Part shown: in pieces, positions 1 to 8,486 of the stretch
Layout: each line of letters opens with the position of its first letter
Numbering within the stretch: position 1 is the stretch's first letter
Assembly: GCA_963717195.1 (NCBI GenBank)
Contig: CAVQVR010000010.1
Span: 1-64,000, forward strand
DNA length: 64,000 nt
Reading direction: 5' to 3'
Origin: JACDAE01 sp963717195
Lineage (GTDB): Bacteria > Chloroflexota > Ktedonobacteria > Ktedonobacterales > Ktedonobacteraceae
Position numbers and translations under genes: made by a program
The notes under the pieces: model-generated
What the model saw: the letters and a program-made list of their open reading frames with translations, nothing else
Told to the model about the DNA's origin: nothing
Databases searched by the model: none

Positions 1-564
1 ATTCCGGCGATGACGAGATCGAGCATGCGGTTGGCCCCATCAGGGTCGGACGCATGTTCATTCACCAGGGCGATTCCGTAGACGAGTCGTATCACGTCGA
101 GCAATATGGACATCCGTTCGGATTTGTTCTGCGGCCTGGGCGCGGAGCAACAGAACTTCTCCCGCCTCGTGCATAGCTTTGTTCGCATCATAAATTCTCG
201 TTCCCGGAACGTGCTTGGCAGCCATGATGGCTGCTCCCATGCTCCGCCCTCGAGCCGCGAAGTCCATCTGGAGACGAAGCCAGCTGATCAAGGCGTCGAA
301 AGGAACCGGAGCGCTTGCGAGTTCTTCAGCGTGCGCCCTCAATTCATTGGTCTCATCCAGGAACACGGCTTCAAGGAGATCCTGACGCGTGGGGAAGTGG
401 CGGTACAGCGTTCCGATCGCGACCCCAGCCGACCTGGCAATGTCCTCCAGGACGATGTCAGCGCCGCGCTCCGAGACCGCGACTCGCGCCGTGTTCAGCA
501 GGCTGGCGTAGTTGCGCTGGGCATCAGCTCGCATGGGGCGGTTGGCTGGTGTTGGCTCGTTCAT
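1..564 (-). pseudogene. TetR/AcrR family transcriptional regulator, frameshifted and cut by the window edge
   Basis: The N-terminal 60 residues form a TetR DNA-binding domain (IARSAGVAIGTLYRHFPTRQDLLEAVF). The reading frame runs into a short wrong tail ending at position 58. From about position 110 down to 1, another frame gives a normal TetR C-terminus (LVYGIALVNEHASDPDGANR), so one base has been gained or lost near 99-115. The gene is divergent from the SDR gene at 727, and the gap between them holds a promoter inside repeated palindromic sites, as expected for a local repressor of that oxidoreductase. The ligand is unknown. The end lies outside the window. Confidence 0.8.
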
Positions 565-599
565 TTCATGCTACTCCTTTCTCCCAGGGAGATTGGCCC

Positions 600-629
600 T
601 TGACAAAGTGAGGGTCCCTCCGTTATTAT
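600..629 (+). promoter_or_regulatory. Sigma-70 type promoter for the SDR gene
   Basis: TTGACA at 600-605 and TATTAT at 624-629 are separated by 18 bases. The -10 lies inside the first copy of the direct repeat at 609, so a bound repressor would cover it. Confidence 0.6.
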
Positions 630-661
630 AGAGAAGGTAAACATGAGGGTCCCTCCGTTAT
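609..661. promoter_or_regulatory. Probable TetR operator: two identical 18-bp copies
   Basis: The 18-mer beginning TGAGGGTCCCTCC occurs at 609-626 and again at 644-661, offset by 35 bp. Its core AGGGTCCCT is palindromic. Being in the divergent intergenic region next to a TetR gene and overlapping the promoter -10 makes an operator role likely. This is inferred from position only. Confidence 0.6.
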
Positions 662-726
662 ATAGGGAGGTAGCCTCATTTTATCACACTCACGTTTCAT
701 CTTACCAGAAGAAGGAGAACTTTCTT

Positions 727-1554
727 ATGCGTGTTTTCGTCACAGGAGCAACAGGCTTCATCGGTTCCGCCGTCGTCCGCGAACTCATCGGTGCCGGTCA
801 TACGGTCGTCGGTCTTACCCGCTCAGACAAGGGTGCTGCGGCACTGAAGGAAGCTGGGGCCGAGGTGCATCGCGGTACCCTTGACGACCTCGACAGCCTT
901 CGCGCCGCTGCGGCGGCAGTGGATGGCGTCATTCACCTGGCGTTTGAGCACGGCTTCTCGGACTTCGCAGCCGCGCTCACCACCGATCTGCGTGCCGTCG
1001 AGACGATGGGGGCGGCGCTCGAAGGCACAGGCAAGCCGTTCGTGACCACCGCTCACCTCAACGGGGAGGCATCGGATAACGCGGTGCTCGCACTGGCTGG
1101 AGTGCGATCATCGGTCGTCTCTCTCTCTCTGTCCGTGCACGGCGAGGGCGACAAGCACGGCTTCATGCCGAGACTGATCACCATCGCTCGCGCGAAGGGC
1201 GTCTCTGCCTATATCGGCGACGGGTCCAACCGCTGGCCGGCCGTCCATCGCCTCGATGCAGCACGCCTGTACCGCCTGGCACTGGAAAGCGCCCCGGCGG
1301 GGTCACGGCTTGACGGGGTCGGCGACGAGGGTGTGCCATTCCGCGACATTGCCAGCGTCATCGGTCGCCACCTGAATCTGCCGGTGGTCAGCATTTCCCG
1401 TGAAGAGGCAGACGCCCACTTCGGCTCTTTTCTCGGTGCCGTGGCGGCGCTCGACAGCCCGAGGTCGAGTGCACAGACCCAGGAACTCCTGGGATGGCGG
1501 CCTGTGCATCCCGCACTGATCCCAGACATCGAAGAGCACTACTTCAACATCTGA
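727..1554 (+). CDS. NAD(P)-binding SDR-family oxidoreductase / epimerase-like protein
   Basis: A 275-residue protein starting with a Rossmann nucleotide-binding motif (VTGATGFIGSAVV, residues 5-17), typical of atypical/extended SDR proteins such as NAD-dependent epimerases or NmrA-like reductases. The start at 727 is preferred over the upstream in-frame ATG at 643, because GAAGGAGAAC (711-720) is a good ribosome site and the promoter and operators lie between 600 and 661. It is likely repressed by the divergent TetR protein, in the manner of stress or xenobiotic-induced reductases. The substrate cannot be told from sequence. Confidence 0.85.
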   Translation: MRVFVTGATGFIGSAVVRELIGAGHTVVGLTRSDKGAAALKEAGAEVHRGTLDDLDSLRAAAAAVDGVIHLAFEHGFSDFAAALTTDLRAVETMGAALEGTGKPFVTTAHLNGEASDNAVLALAGVRSSVVSLSLSVHGEGDKHGFMPRLITIARAKGVSAYIGDGSNRWPAVHRLDAARLYRLALESAPAGSRLDGVGDEGVPFRDIASVIGRHLNLPVVSISREEADAHFGSFLGAVAALDSPRSSAQTQELLGWRPVHPALIPDIEEHYFNI

Positions 1555-1607
1555 TGTGAGGCTGAGGGTCACTCCTCATGACAATAGGTCTTGAGTATGA
1601 ACGAATC

Positions 1608-1641
1608 GGAAGACAATGCGAAGCGCTTCGCATTGTCTTCC
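1608..1641. terminator. Perfect 34-bp palindrome, probable terminator
   Basis: Two 17-bp arms meet without a loop (1608-1624 and 1625-1641), just after the SDR gene, followed by GGTTTTGG. The T tract is weak, so the assignment as intrinsic terminator is tentative. Confidence 0.5.
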
Positions 1642-1894
1642 GGTTTTGGATGGTCGATTTCGACTCTTCGCACTGATGCGTGTCAGTTTCGCCTCAAAAG
1701 TTGTGTTGATTTCACCCAATTTATTACTAATGTCGAGTTGATAGGCACCAGATCGTCCAGCTTCCTAGCAACGAAAAGCCGTTTTTTGTGGCTCTACATC
1801 CTTCCTACGGAAAATCGCCAAATGGAACATGCTAATGCTTGTAACACGCGATTTTCTATATTCGTCTCTGTCCGCAAAAACATGGTGCTTCTGG
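1642..1894. other. Intergenic stretch, no gene supported
   Basis: An open frame crosses this stretch but starts inside the 1608 palindrome, has no ribosome site and has no recognisable domain. I see only spacer before the repeat element that begins at 1895. Confidence 0.5.
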
Positions 1895-2261
1895 GGGAGA
1901 CAGGGTAGGGGCGTCACCTTGCGTGCGCCCCGCGTGGGGATGCACGATGCTGCTCAGGTACGCGGGGCGCACGCAAGGTGCATCCGTTGATACTCAATGG
2001 TTGGCCAAGAGAGGTGTGACGTGTTCAGGAACCCACGGCGTGCTGGTGGTGAGCGGTGGGTTGATAAATAGCATGGGCTTATAAATAGCACCCCTACACC
2101 ATAGGTGAGCTGCGATGATGAAAGGAACGTTTCACTCCAATTGCGCCCAATACTGGTGGAGGTGGCTATTGATCAACCCGCCGCTCACCACCCTGATTGC
2201 ACTCTGACACCTGATTTTGTATCAACCAATGACGCAAGGTGACGCCCCTACCCTGTCTCCC
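1895..2261. repeat. Nested MITE-like element with 30-bp perfect terminal inverted repeats
   Basis: The ends 1895-1924 and 2232-2261 are perfect 30-bp inverted repeats. Inside lies a second unit (about 1981-2231) beginning CATCCGTTGATAC, related to the separate copy at 7272-7416. The central palindrome of that unit (arms 2048-2065 and 2171-2189) is itself split by about 105 bp carrying ATAAATAGC motifs and CCCCTAC. No transposase is encoded. No target duplication is obvious for the outer unit. Confidence 0.75.
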
Positions 2262-2434
2262 AGCGTTTCCCCCGGAAGGACGCAGACTCTTTTTTGTAGC
2301 TGATATTCATCTATTTCGCGTCTTTTATCAATTTCACAGAAATAAAGTAAAAATAAAATTCTATGAATATCAACATAATTTTTAGCTATTATTGCTCCAT
2401 CTGCATATTATGCTAAGGATTATTTGCAACTCGA

Positions 2435-5400
2435 CTATTCTTCCTGCTCCAATAGTGTCTGTAAGCGTTGCTCTACCTCTTGAGGTTCTATATTTAAGAT
2501 GGTGGCAATCGTGGTTGGAAGATGAGTGTCGTTCGTCTCTTTCCAGAGTTGGGCCAGACGATATAAGGGTGTAAGAAATTCTTCCTGATTCCCATGTTTG
2601 ACGAACAGCTCTAACGCCTTTTGATAGTACTGCTTCGCCTCCTCCCACGCTCTTTCCTCCTGTGCCACCCTCCCTAAATGGTGATACGTGTCCGCTTGTC
2701 CATATCTATCATTGTAGTCGATCTCGATCTGCAATGCCTTCTCGTAATACTGCTTCGCCTCTTCCCATGCTCTTTCCTCCTGCACCACCATCCCTAACTG
2801 GTGATACGTCTTGGCTTGCCCATACCGATCATTAGAGTCGATCTTGATCTGCAATGCCTGCTCGTAATACTGCTTCGCCTCTCCCATGCTCTTTCCTCCT
2901 GTGCCACTCTCCCTAACTGGTGATAAATAGTAGCACTCCTCTTTTTAAGTGTACCTGCATCCATACTTGTGTTTTCTAGCCAGAGCTTGAGCGCTTTTTG
3001 GTAAGAGACTCTGGCATCAGCATACTGTTTGAGTTGCATTTGCCAGCGGGCAATATCATCCAGGACAGCCACAACATCAACTCCCAGCGGGCCGACAAGG
3101 GTTTCTGTTGGGTAGATATTCAAACGTTGCAAAATGCTTTGCGCGAATACCAGTCCTTGTTGCGGTGCCTGGATTCTGTCTATGTACTCAGAGAGGGGAT
3201 TATATGGACCGAAGATGGAAACCTGGACATCGAGTGCCAGGCGTATCGCTGTGCTGAGATTTTCGTATTCCATGCGGATCAGAGCCTGACCAAGTTGCCT
3301 TTCCTGAGGATCTTTGGAATTGAGGAATGAACGCATTTGAGGACCGTGTTGATCATAGAGATCGCGGAAGGATGTCTCAACGGCTTTCTGCATTTCTTCC
3401 TGTTCGGGCATTGAGAGACGAGTGCGCAAGAAATAGGGAAGTACGGGCTGCAAGCGAAGAAAGGATGGTATATCAGCATCCGCAGTTAACAATCCCCAGT
3501 TTGTCGCGCCCTGAATCATCTCTTGCCAACGCTCGAATGGGAGAGTGGCAAGTGCAGGTTGCTGTTTCAGCGCAGTTATGTATATATCAAACGTGGGAAG
3601 GAAAAGGACGGACGTGAATGGGGCAAGACATAGTAGTAAGGATTGTATGTCTGGTGAAAGATTGCTATAGGAGTAGTCGACGCAACGGAGAATGTTCTCG
3701 GTTGGGGCCTGCCCTTTGCCTGCCTGCAATGTGGTATCGCCTGATTGGAGCGCGGTGAGCACCTCTGTTGGCGTCTGGCGCGTCAGATTTGCCAGAATTA
3801 CCTCCAATGCCAGTGGGAAGCCGTCGAGCAGTTTGAGCAGTTTCAGAAGGTCACTGTCCTTTCTGTAGTGGGTTGCTCCATGGCGGGCGAGGATGAGATC
3901 GGCTAATAATGAAGCGGCTTCCGGGTCGAGGCCAGCAAGCTCATACACATTCTGCTCAAATGTTTCTGTGGCAAGCCATGCTTCACTGGCACGTGATCCG
4001 AGCAGTACGAGCGTGCGACCGCCCGTTAGCTCGATCAGGAAATGGTGCAGCTTGTCTTGCTCTTTTGGTGATAAGGGGTGCTGGATAGCCATTTGTTCAC
4101 CCGTGATCAATTCCAGGTTATCCAGTATCAAGAGATGGCGTTCTGCACTGAGACGTTGCGCGAGAAAAGCCTGTTGAGCCTCTGGAGACAGGGGCTGAAA
4201 CTGGCTGAGATAGTCGATCTTGCTCAAGAGATGCTTCGCAATACTCGTCATAAGCTGCTGGCGTGTCCAGGCTTTTTCGTCATAGCCGAAGTAGAAAACG
4301 TGCTCAATCAGTCCGGTCGTCTGCCACCACTCTCCCAGGTGGCGCAAGAGTGTGCTCTTCCCCGCACCTCCCATTCCTTGCAGGAGAAGGATATTGCGGC
4401 GGGTCAAGAGAGATTTTTCGATCTGTAGAATATCCAGGTCGCGCCCAACGAAACCATAGCCGGGGTGGGTGGGATTGTAGCGGTCTGCGATCTTTTTATA
4501 ATAGGCACTGGACTCTGCGGGCGTAAAGGGACGCACATGCAGGGATTGGGGTTGATTCTGGTAGACGACCGGGAGCAGCCAATCTTCGAGATCAATCGCC
4601 TGGTTGAAGTAGGCGCGACGCTTTTTTTGATTGTAGAGTTCCTGACGGGCGGCACAGATGGCGCTAGAGAGTTCACGATTGGCAAACAATTGCTGATACA
4701 GCGCCTGCATCATCGACTCAGCAGCACTCACGGTTACAGAGTAGCCCATCGCCAGCACCAGTTGCACGCCAGCCTGCATCAAGCGACTGCCCAGGCTGGT
4801 CTCGCTGGCTCCGATCTGCTTCCCCGATTGGCATGCATTGAGGATGGCGATGGGGATCTGATGGCTGATGAGCAGTGCGGCCAGTTCGGAGGCTTCCACA
4901 GGATCGGCCTTATGGCCTTGCTCTTGCTCGAAGAACAGAAACGCTTTCTCGTCTTCATAGGGTTTGAGATCCGGGCGTCCATAACGCGGTTGATAGACAT
5001 AATGGTTCGCCTGCGGTTCCTGTTGCAGTTCCGCATAGGGGAGTACGGCACCATGCACATCGAAATGAATAACGTGATAGTAGCCTACACCGCGTCTGGT
5101 TGTGACCTCACGTAAGTGCTTATCTAATGCTTCATAGGTGCCGGGGCGCAAGATCTCAATCTGTACGGGAATGCCCGCCTGACGTAACGCTTCAACCATC
5201 GGGCGCGAAATGGTGCGATAGCCAACATCTTGTCTGCCAGATGGACGGGCCGTTACGATGAGCAGGTTAATGGTCGGTGAAGGATGCACGGTTGCCTGGA
5301 CGGGAGAGGTCACGAGGTTTTTGCGCACTATGATTGTTTGGAGGCTCAGAGGATGTGGCAGGTCGGGATCTTTCAGTGCCTCCCAGTGCAATGCATGAAA

Positions 5401-5730
5401 GGCGGGCGAGCCTGCGATCTCGATCTGCAATGTGGACAATCCAGCCTGCAGGCATCCTTTATACGTGCTGTAGGCCTGGCGGTCGGCGAAGATCTGATTG
5501 AAGAGATGCTCGCCGTAGGTCTGGATGCTTGTTGCGGCACGTTGGGCCTTCACCTGATTGGTGAATGGAAAGCGCAGGTGCTCCTCAAAGTACCACTCTA
5601 ACTCATTTTCCTGCTCTGGGGAAAAGGGATCGTGGATGGTCGCGGGATACCTGGGTCCGTTGTTGAAGCTTACTGATGCGCTCCATTGTTGCTCTTGTGA
5701 TGAGACTTCCTCAATAGTGATCAGTGCCAT
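2435..5730 (-). pseudogene. CHAT protease - NB-ARC type NTPase - TPR protein, frameshifted in the TPR region
   Basis: About 1,098 codons in total. Order: an N-terminal region, a CHAT caspase-like domain with His226 (HFDVHG) and Cys300 (LNACQSG), a STAND/NB-ARC NTPase with FVGRD and Walker A GMGGAGKST (452-460), then TPR repeats of 40 residues (EEAKQYYEKALQI). The frame breaks near 2880-2884: the repeat reads CGCCTCTCCC where the next repeat at 2760 has CGCCTCTTCCC, so one T is missing. After the break the remaining TPRs continue in another frame to 2435. Such proteins are signal-activated proteases in bacterial conflict or death systems. The small gene at 5880 is the likely partner. Confidence 0.85.
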
Positions 5731-5849
5731 ACTCTACCTCCTCCTGACGACATTCTTTAGTTCCCTGGCAAGGGTAAGTCCCAGCAGGGTAAGCGCAAGG
5801 CCCCTCGTCCCCGACCCAGCCGCCCCTTACCCCTACGTTGGCATAGTGA

Positions 5850-5881
5850 CACGACGGGCGGGCGCGATAAATCGGGCCCCT
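5850..5881. repeat. Short dispersed repeat of the GCGATAAATCG / CCCCTAC family
   Basis: GGGCGCGATAAATCGGGCCC followed by CCTACA lies directly at the 3' end of the 5880 gene. Related copies are at 10103 and 10248 and, degraded, inside 2066-2096. Confidence 0.55.
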
Positions 5882-6200
5882 ACAATTCTTCTTCGATGTC
5901 GACGACCAGGAGATGTGTTCCGTCGGGTTGATCGAGCCGGGTGATATGGATATGTTTATGATTTTTTTGTTTGACGATGATCTGTTTGATGAGATCGTAA
6001 AGTGCGTTGGTGACGATGCCTATTCCAATGGTGCCAAGTGTTACGACAACTTCGGTCAGGATTGGATCGTAGTTGGTGCGGGTTGATGGTATCAGGCTGG
6101 CAGCGGCGACTGAGTGAGTTTCGTCGGTGGCGTTCCATGCGGTGACAAATTCTGCGGGGCTGAGATCAATATTGGGTGACAGTGCGATTTGATATTCCAT
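5880..6200 (-). CDS. Small protein next to CHAT gene, effector-associated constant component-like
   Basis: A 106-residue protein with a central hydrophobic stretch (VVVTLGTIGIGIVTNALYDL, about 51-70) followed by a charged segment and a short beta-rich tail (THLLVVDIEEEL). The layout resembles the small constant components found beside CHAT/NTPase conflict genes in multicellular bacteria. That assignment comes from layout and neighbourhood, not from a search. It lies 150 bp upstream of the CHAT gene on the same strand, so co-transcription is likely. The ATG at 6200 has AGAAGGGAATACA just upstream. Confidence 0.6.
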   Translation of the reverse strand: MEYQIALSPNIDLSPAEFVTAWNATDETHSVAAASLIPSTRTNYDPILTEVVVTLGTIGIGIVTNALYDLIKQIIVKQKNHKHIHITRLDQPDGTHLLVVDIEEEL

Positions 6201-6283
6201 TGTATTCCCTTCTATCTATTATATGGTTGCTTGATCTAGAGAGAAACGATAGTTGAGATAACTTCGATATATATTACCATATG

Positions 6284-6430
6284 GGAGGAAATAAATCCGG
6301 ATATTCCCCGGCAGAAAATGTGTTGCAGGGAAAAATGGGGGGATGTGTGGCCCCACACATCCCCCTTGTCAGGGAGAGAGGGAATAAATCCGGATATCCC
6401 TCGGCGGCCTTCCCCCATAAATGGGGCCCC
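6284..6430. repeat. Repeat cluster with strong hairpin
   Basis: GGAATAAATCCGGATAT-like units occur twice, near 6286 and 6381. Between them a perfect hairpin has arms 6338-6350 and 6353-6365 (GGGGGATGTGTGG). The block ends in ATGGGGCCCCTACC, sharing the CCCCTAC end of other repeats here. An open frame across it on the minus strand is explained by the repeat and is not called. Confidence 0.55.
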
Positions 6431-6496
6431 TACCCTCTTCATATCTGTTTTTAAGAAGTAAAGAGTGTAATGGGATTTCCTATCTTTAAACATGCA

Positions 6497-7180
6497 TTAT
6501 TGTGCAGGAGCGGTGTTGCGTCGTTGCTCCACCTCAGCGATCAGATCCTCCAATGGCATCAGCTCCAACGATTTCAGGCGCAGGTCGGCGTGGGCCAAGT
6601 CGAGCTGGCTGGTGACCGGATTGGGAATTGCGACACAGAAGATGCCCGCACGCTGGGCCGCAAGCACGCCATTGGGAGAGTCCTCTAATGCAATAGCCTG
6701 CTCGGCACGCACGCCTAAAGCAGAAAGGACGCTAAGGTACAATTCAGGGTCAGGCTTTTTGTGCGTTACCTCATCGCCACACTTTATAGAGTCGAAGGAA
6801 GCCATGATGCCAAGGCGCGACAGGTGGCCATACACCCACTCGCGTGAGGAACTGGAGGCAAGACCAATTTTCAAACCAAGGCGTTTCGCATCGTGCAGAT
6901 ATGCTTCAACACCGGGAAGGACCACTTCGGCAGCGAGCAATTCCAGGTGACGTATACGACGCCGTACCAGAATATCTTTTCGATCTACAGCATAGCCGAT
7001 CTGAGACTCCAGATAAGAAAAAGGGTCAAAGGAATCGGCACCGCTCCCAATACAGATTGCCCACTGCTCTAATGGCAGGTCAGCATTGTATTCGGTATAG
7101 ATCTCGCGCCAGGATTGTAGTTCGGAGACTTCGGTATCGAGGATAAGGCCATCAAAGTCGAAGATAAGAGCGTCCATCAA
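6497..7180 (-). CDS. HAD-superfamily hydrolase, subfamily IA (beta-phosphoglucomutase/phosphatase-like)
   Basis: 227 residues. Motif I DFDGLILDTE (8-17) holds the nucleophile Asp8 and acid/base Asp10. Motif II is ASSSS, the motif III lysine is in HKKPDPELY, and motif IV is ALEDSPNG. The helical cap (about 20-90) is of the beta-phosphoglucomutase/sugar-phosphatase class. It probably dephosphorylates or isomerises a sugar phosphate, but the substrate is unknown. Two adjacent ATG codons make the exact start uncertain by one residue. Confidence 0.88.
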   Translation of the reverse strand: MMDALIFDFDGLILDTEVSELQSWREIYTEYNADLPLEQWAICIGSGADSFDPFSYLESQIGYAVDRKDILVRRRIRHLELLAAEVVLPGVEAYLHDAKRLGLKIGLASSSSREWVYGHLSRLGIMASFDSIKCGDEVTHKKPDPELYLSVLSALGVRAEQAIALEDSPNGVLAAQRAGIFCVAIPNPVTSQLDLAHADLRLKSLELMPLEDLIAEVEQRRNTAPAQ

Positions 7181-7271
7181 TACTCCTGATTATAGTGTAC
7201 GGTTGATTCGTGTTTTCTTGTATTGTACAACATGGCAAACACATTGCTCTGTACACCTGGGCGCGGTAAAC

Positions 7272-7416
7272 CCATCCGTTGATACTAAATCGTTAGCCAT
7301 GAGAGGTCCGACGGGTTTAGGGGAGCCACGGTGTGCAGATGGTGAGCGGTGGGTTTATAAACCCGCCGCTCACCACCCTGATTGCGTTCTGGCACTGATT
7401 TCGTATCAACGGATGG
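7272..7416. repeat. MITE-like element, intact (empty-site) copy of the unit inside 1895-2261
   Basis: CCATCCGTTGATAC (7272-7285) and its inverse (7403-7416) are 14-bp perfect terminal inverted repeats. A near-perfect internal palindrome covers 7341-7374 (GGTGAGCGGT...CCGCTCACC). No coding capacity. Confidence 0.7.
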
Positions 7417-7564
7417 AGGTAAAGAGGGTCCCAAAAAAGTACGCTCAATGATGCGAGACTATGTGCAACTATTACATAGTCACACGTCACCAACCCAATA
7501 TCCTGCTCGTTAGAGTAACGTATAGCGTTACTTGCAATTCTCATCCATTGCGAAGGAGTGTTTC

Positions 7565-7984
7565 ATGCCACAGGAGTTTATTCCACCGGCGGCACAGAGC
7601 CCACGAAATACTACGATCTTAATAGTCGAAGATGACGCCGATATCGCTCAGTTTCTGCAGCAGCTCATCGAAGAGGAAACACCATATCATACCAACGTCA
7701 TCGATAACGGTATGGTTGCATTAGAGCAAGCATCTGATGTTAACCCTTGCCTTTTGCTTCTTGATTATCGCTTACCGGGCGTCAATGGCCTGGAGTTGTA
7801 TGACCGCTTGCAGGAAAATGAAGAGACACGGGGCGTACCAGCAATTATGATGAGTGCTACATTGCCAGTGAAAGAGCTGGAACAACGTGGTATCTATCAG
7901 CTTCGCAAACCAATGGATATCGGCAGCGTCTTACGCATGATTACCCATGCCATAGCCAGTCACGAGGAAAAGAGTTTGCAGTAA
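7565..7984 (+). CDS. Single-domain response regulator (CheY-like receiver)
   Basis: 139 residues, one REC domain without an output domain. Acidic pocket EDD (22-24), phosphoacceptor Asp67 (LLLLDYRLPG), Ser97 (MMSAT) and Lys115 (LRKPMD). The start at 7565 follows CGAAGGAGTG (7551-7560); the upstream in-frame ATG at 7532 has no such site. It lies beside no kinase, so its partner is encoded elsewhere. It probably acts by protein-protein contact in a phosphorelay. Confidence 0.88.
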   Translation: MPQEFIPPAAQSPRNTTILIVEDDADIAQFLQQLIEEETPYHTNVIDNGMVALEQASDVNPCLLLLDYRLPGVNGLELYDRLQENEETRGVPAIMMSATLPVKELEQRGIYQLRKPMDIGSVLRMITHAIASHEEKSLQ

Positions 7985-8114
7985 TGGTACCATGCTTATG
8001 AAATACATGCAAATTGGTACTTGCGCTATTCGTTCCATGGAAGAATCTGATACAATAGAAGTATCCATGGAAAGTCATGGAAGGCCTATACAGCGCAATC
8101 AAGAGAGGTGCATT

Positions 8115-8228
8115 GTGGCAAATAAAGAACAAAAGAAGGTGCAGAAGGCTGCACCGAAATCCAATAAGCAAAAGAAAGAGGCACAAAGAGAAAAGAAAGC
8201 CGCAAAAACTGGCAAACCACTCTCGTAA
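8115..8228 (+). CDS. Small lysine-rich basic protein (37 aa)
   Basis: GTG start at 8115, preceded by AGAGAGGTG (8102-8110). The product is almost all Lys, Gln, Ala and Glu (MANKEQKKVQKAAPKSNKQK...), probably disordered and nucleic-acid binding. A longer in-frame ATG at 7992 exists but lacks a ribosome site. An intrinsic terminator follows at 8248. No known family is recognised, and the function is open. Confidence 0.5.
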   Translation: MANKEQKKVQKAAPKSNKQKKEAQREKKAAKTGKPLS

Positions 8229-8247
8229 AGCCGTCTCTTTCACACAA

Positions 8248-8287
8248 CTCTTGCGGATACGTATCACCTGCGCAAGCAGAGTTTTTT
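8248..8287 (+). terminator. Intrinsic terminator
   Basis: Stem CTC-TTGCG / CGCAA-gca-GAG (8248-8255 with 8271-8281) followed by TTTTTT (8282-8287), 20 bp after the small basic gene. Confidence 0.6.
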
Positions 8288-8486
8288 GAGTCAATGGGTC
8301 TGCTGTTTTCCGATCCTGGACAAAAGCAGATCCGGCGCTTCATTCACGATGCTGAAGATCTCGTGGTTTTCTTGCCGCAGCAGTATAAAGTACTTTACTT
8401 TCCCTTCAGATATGTCGCATTCTTCCCCATGTGATACGTTATCATAAGTAGTAGACAAACTATGCAACATTGAAACCCCATCGCAC

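Noticed and set aside
1591..1908. Plus-strand open frame of 105 codons
   Set aside because: It starts at the edge of the terminator palindrome, has no ribosome site, has low-quality composition, and runs into the nested repeat element.
6236..6493. Minus-strand open frame of 85 codons
   Set aside because: It is made of the repeat cluster 6284-6430; the peptide simply repeats GISGFI.
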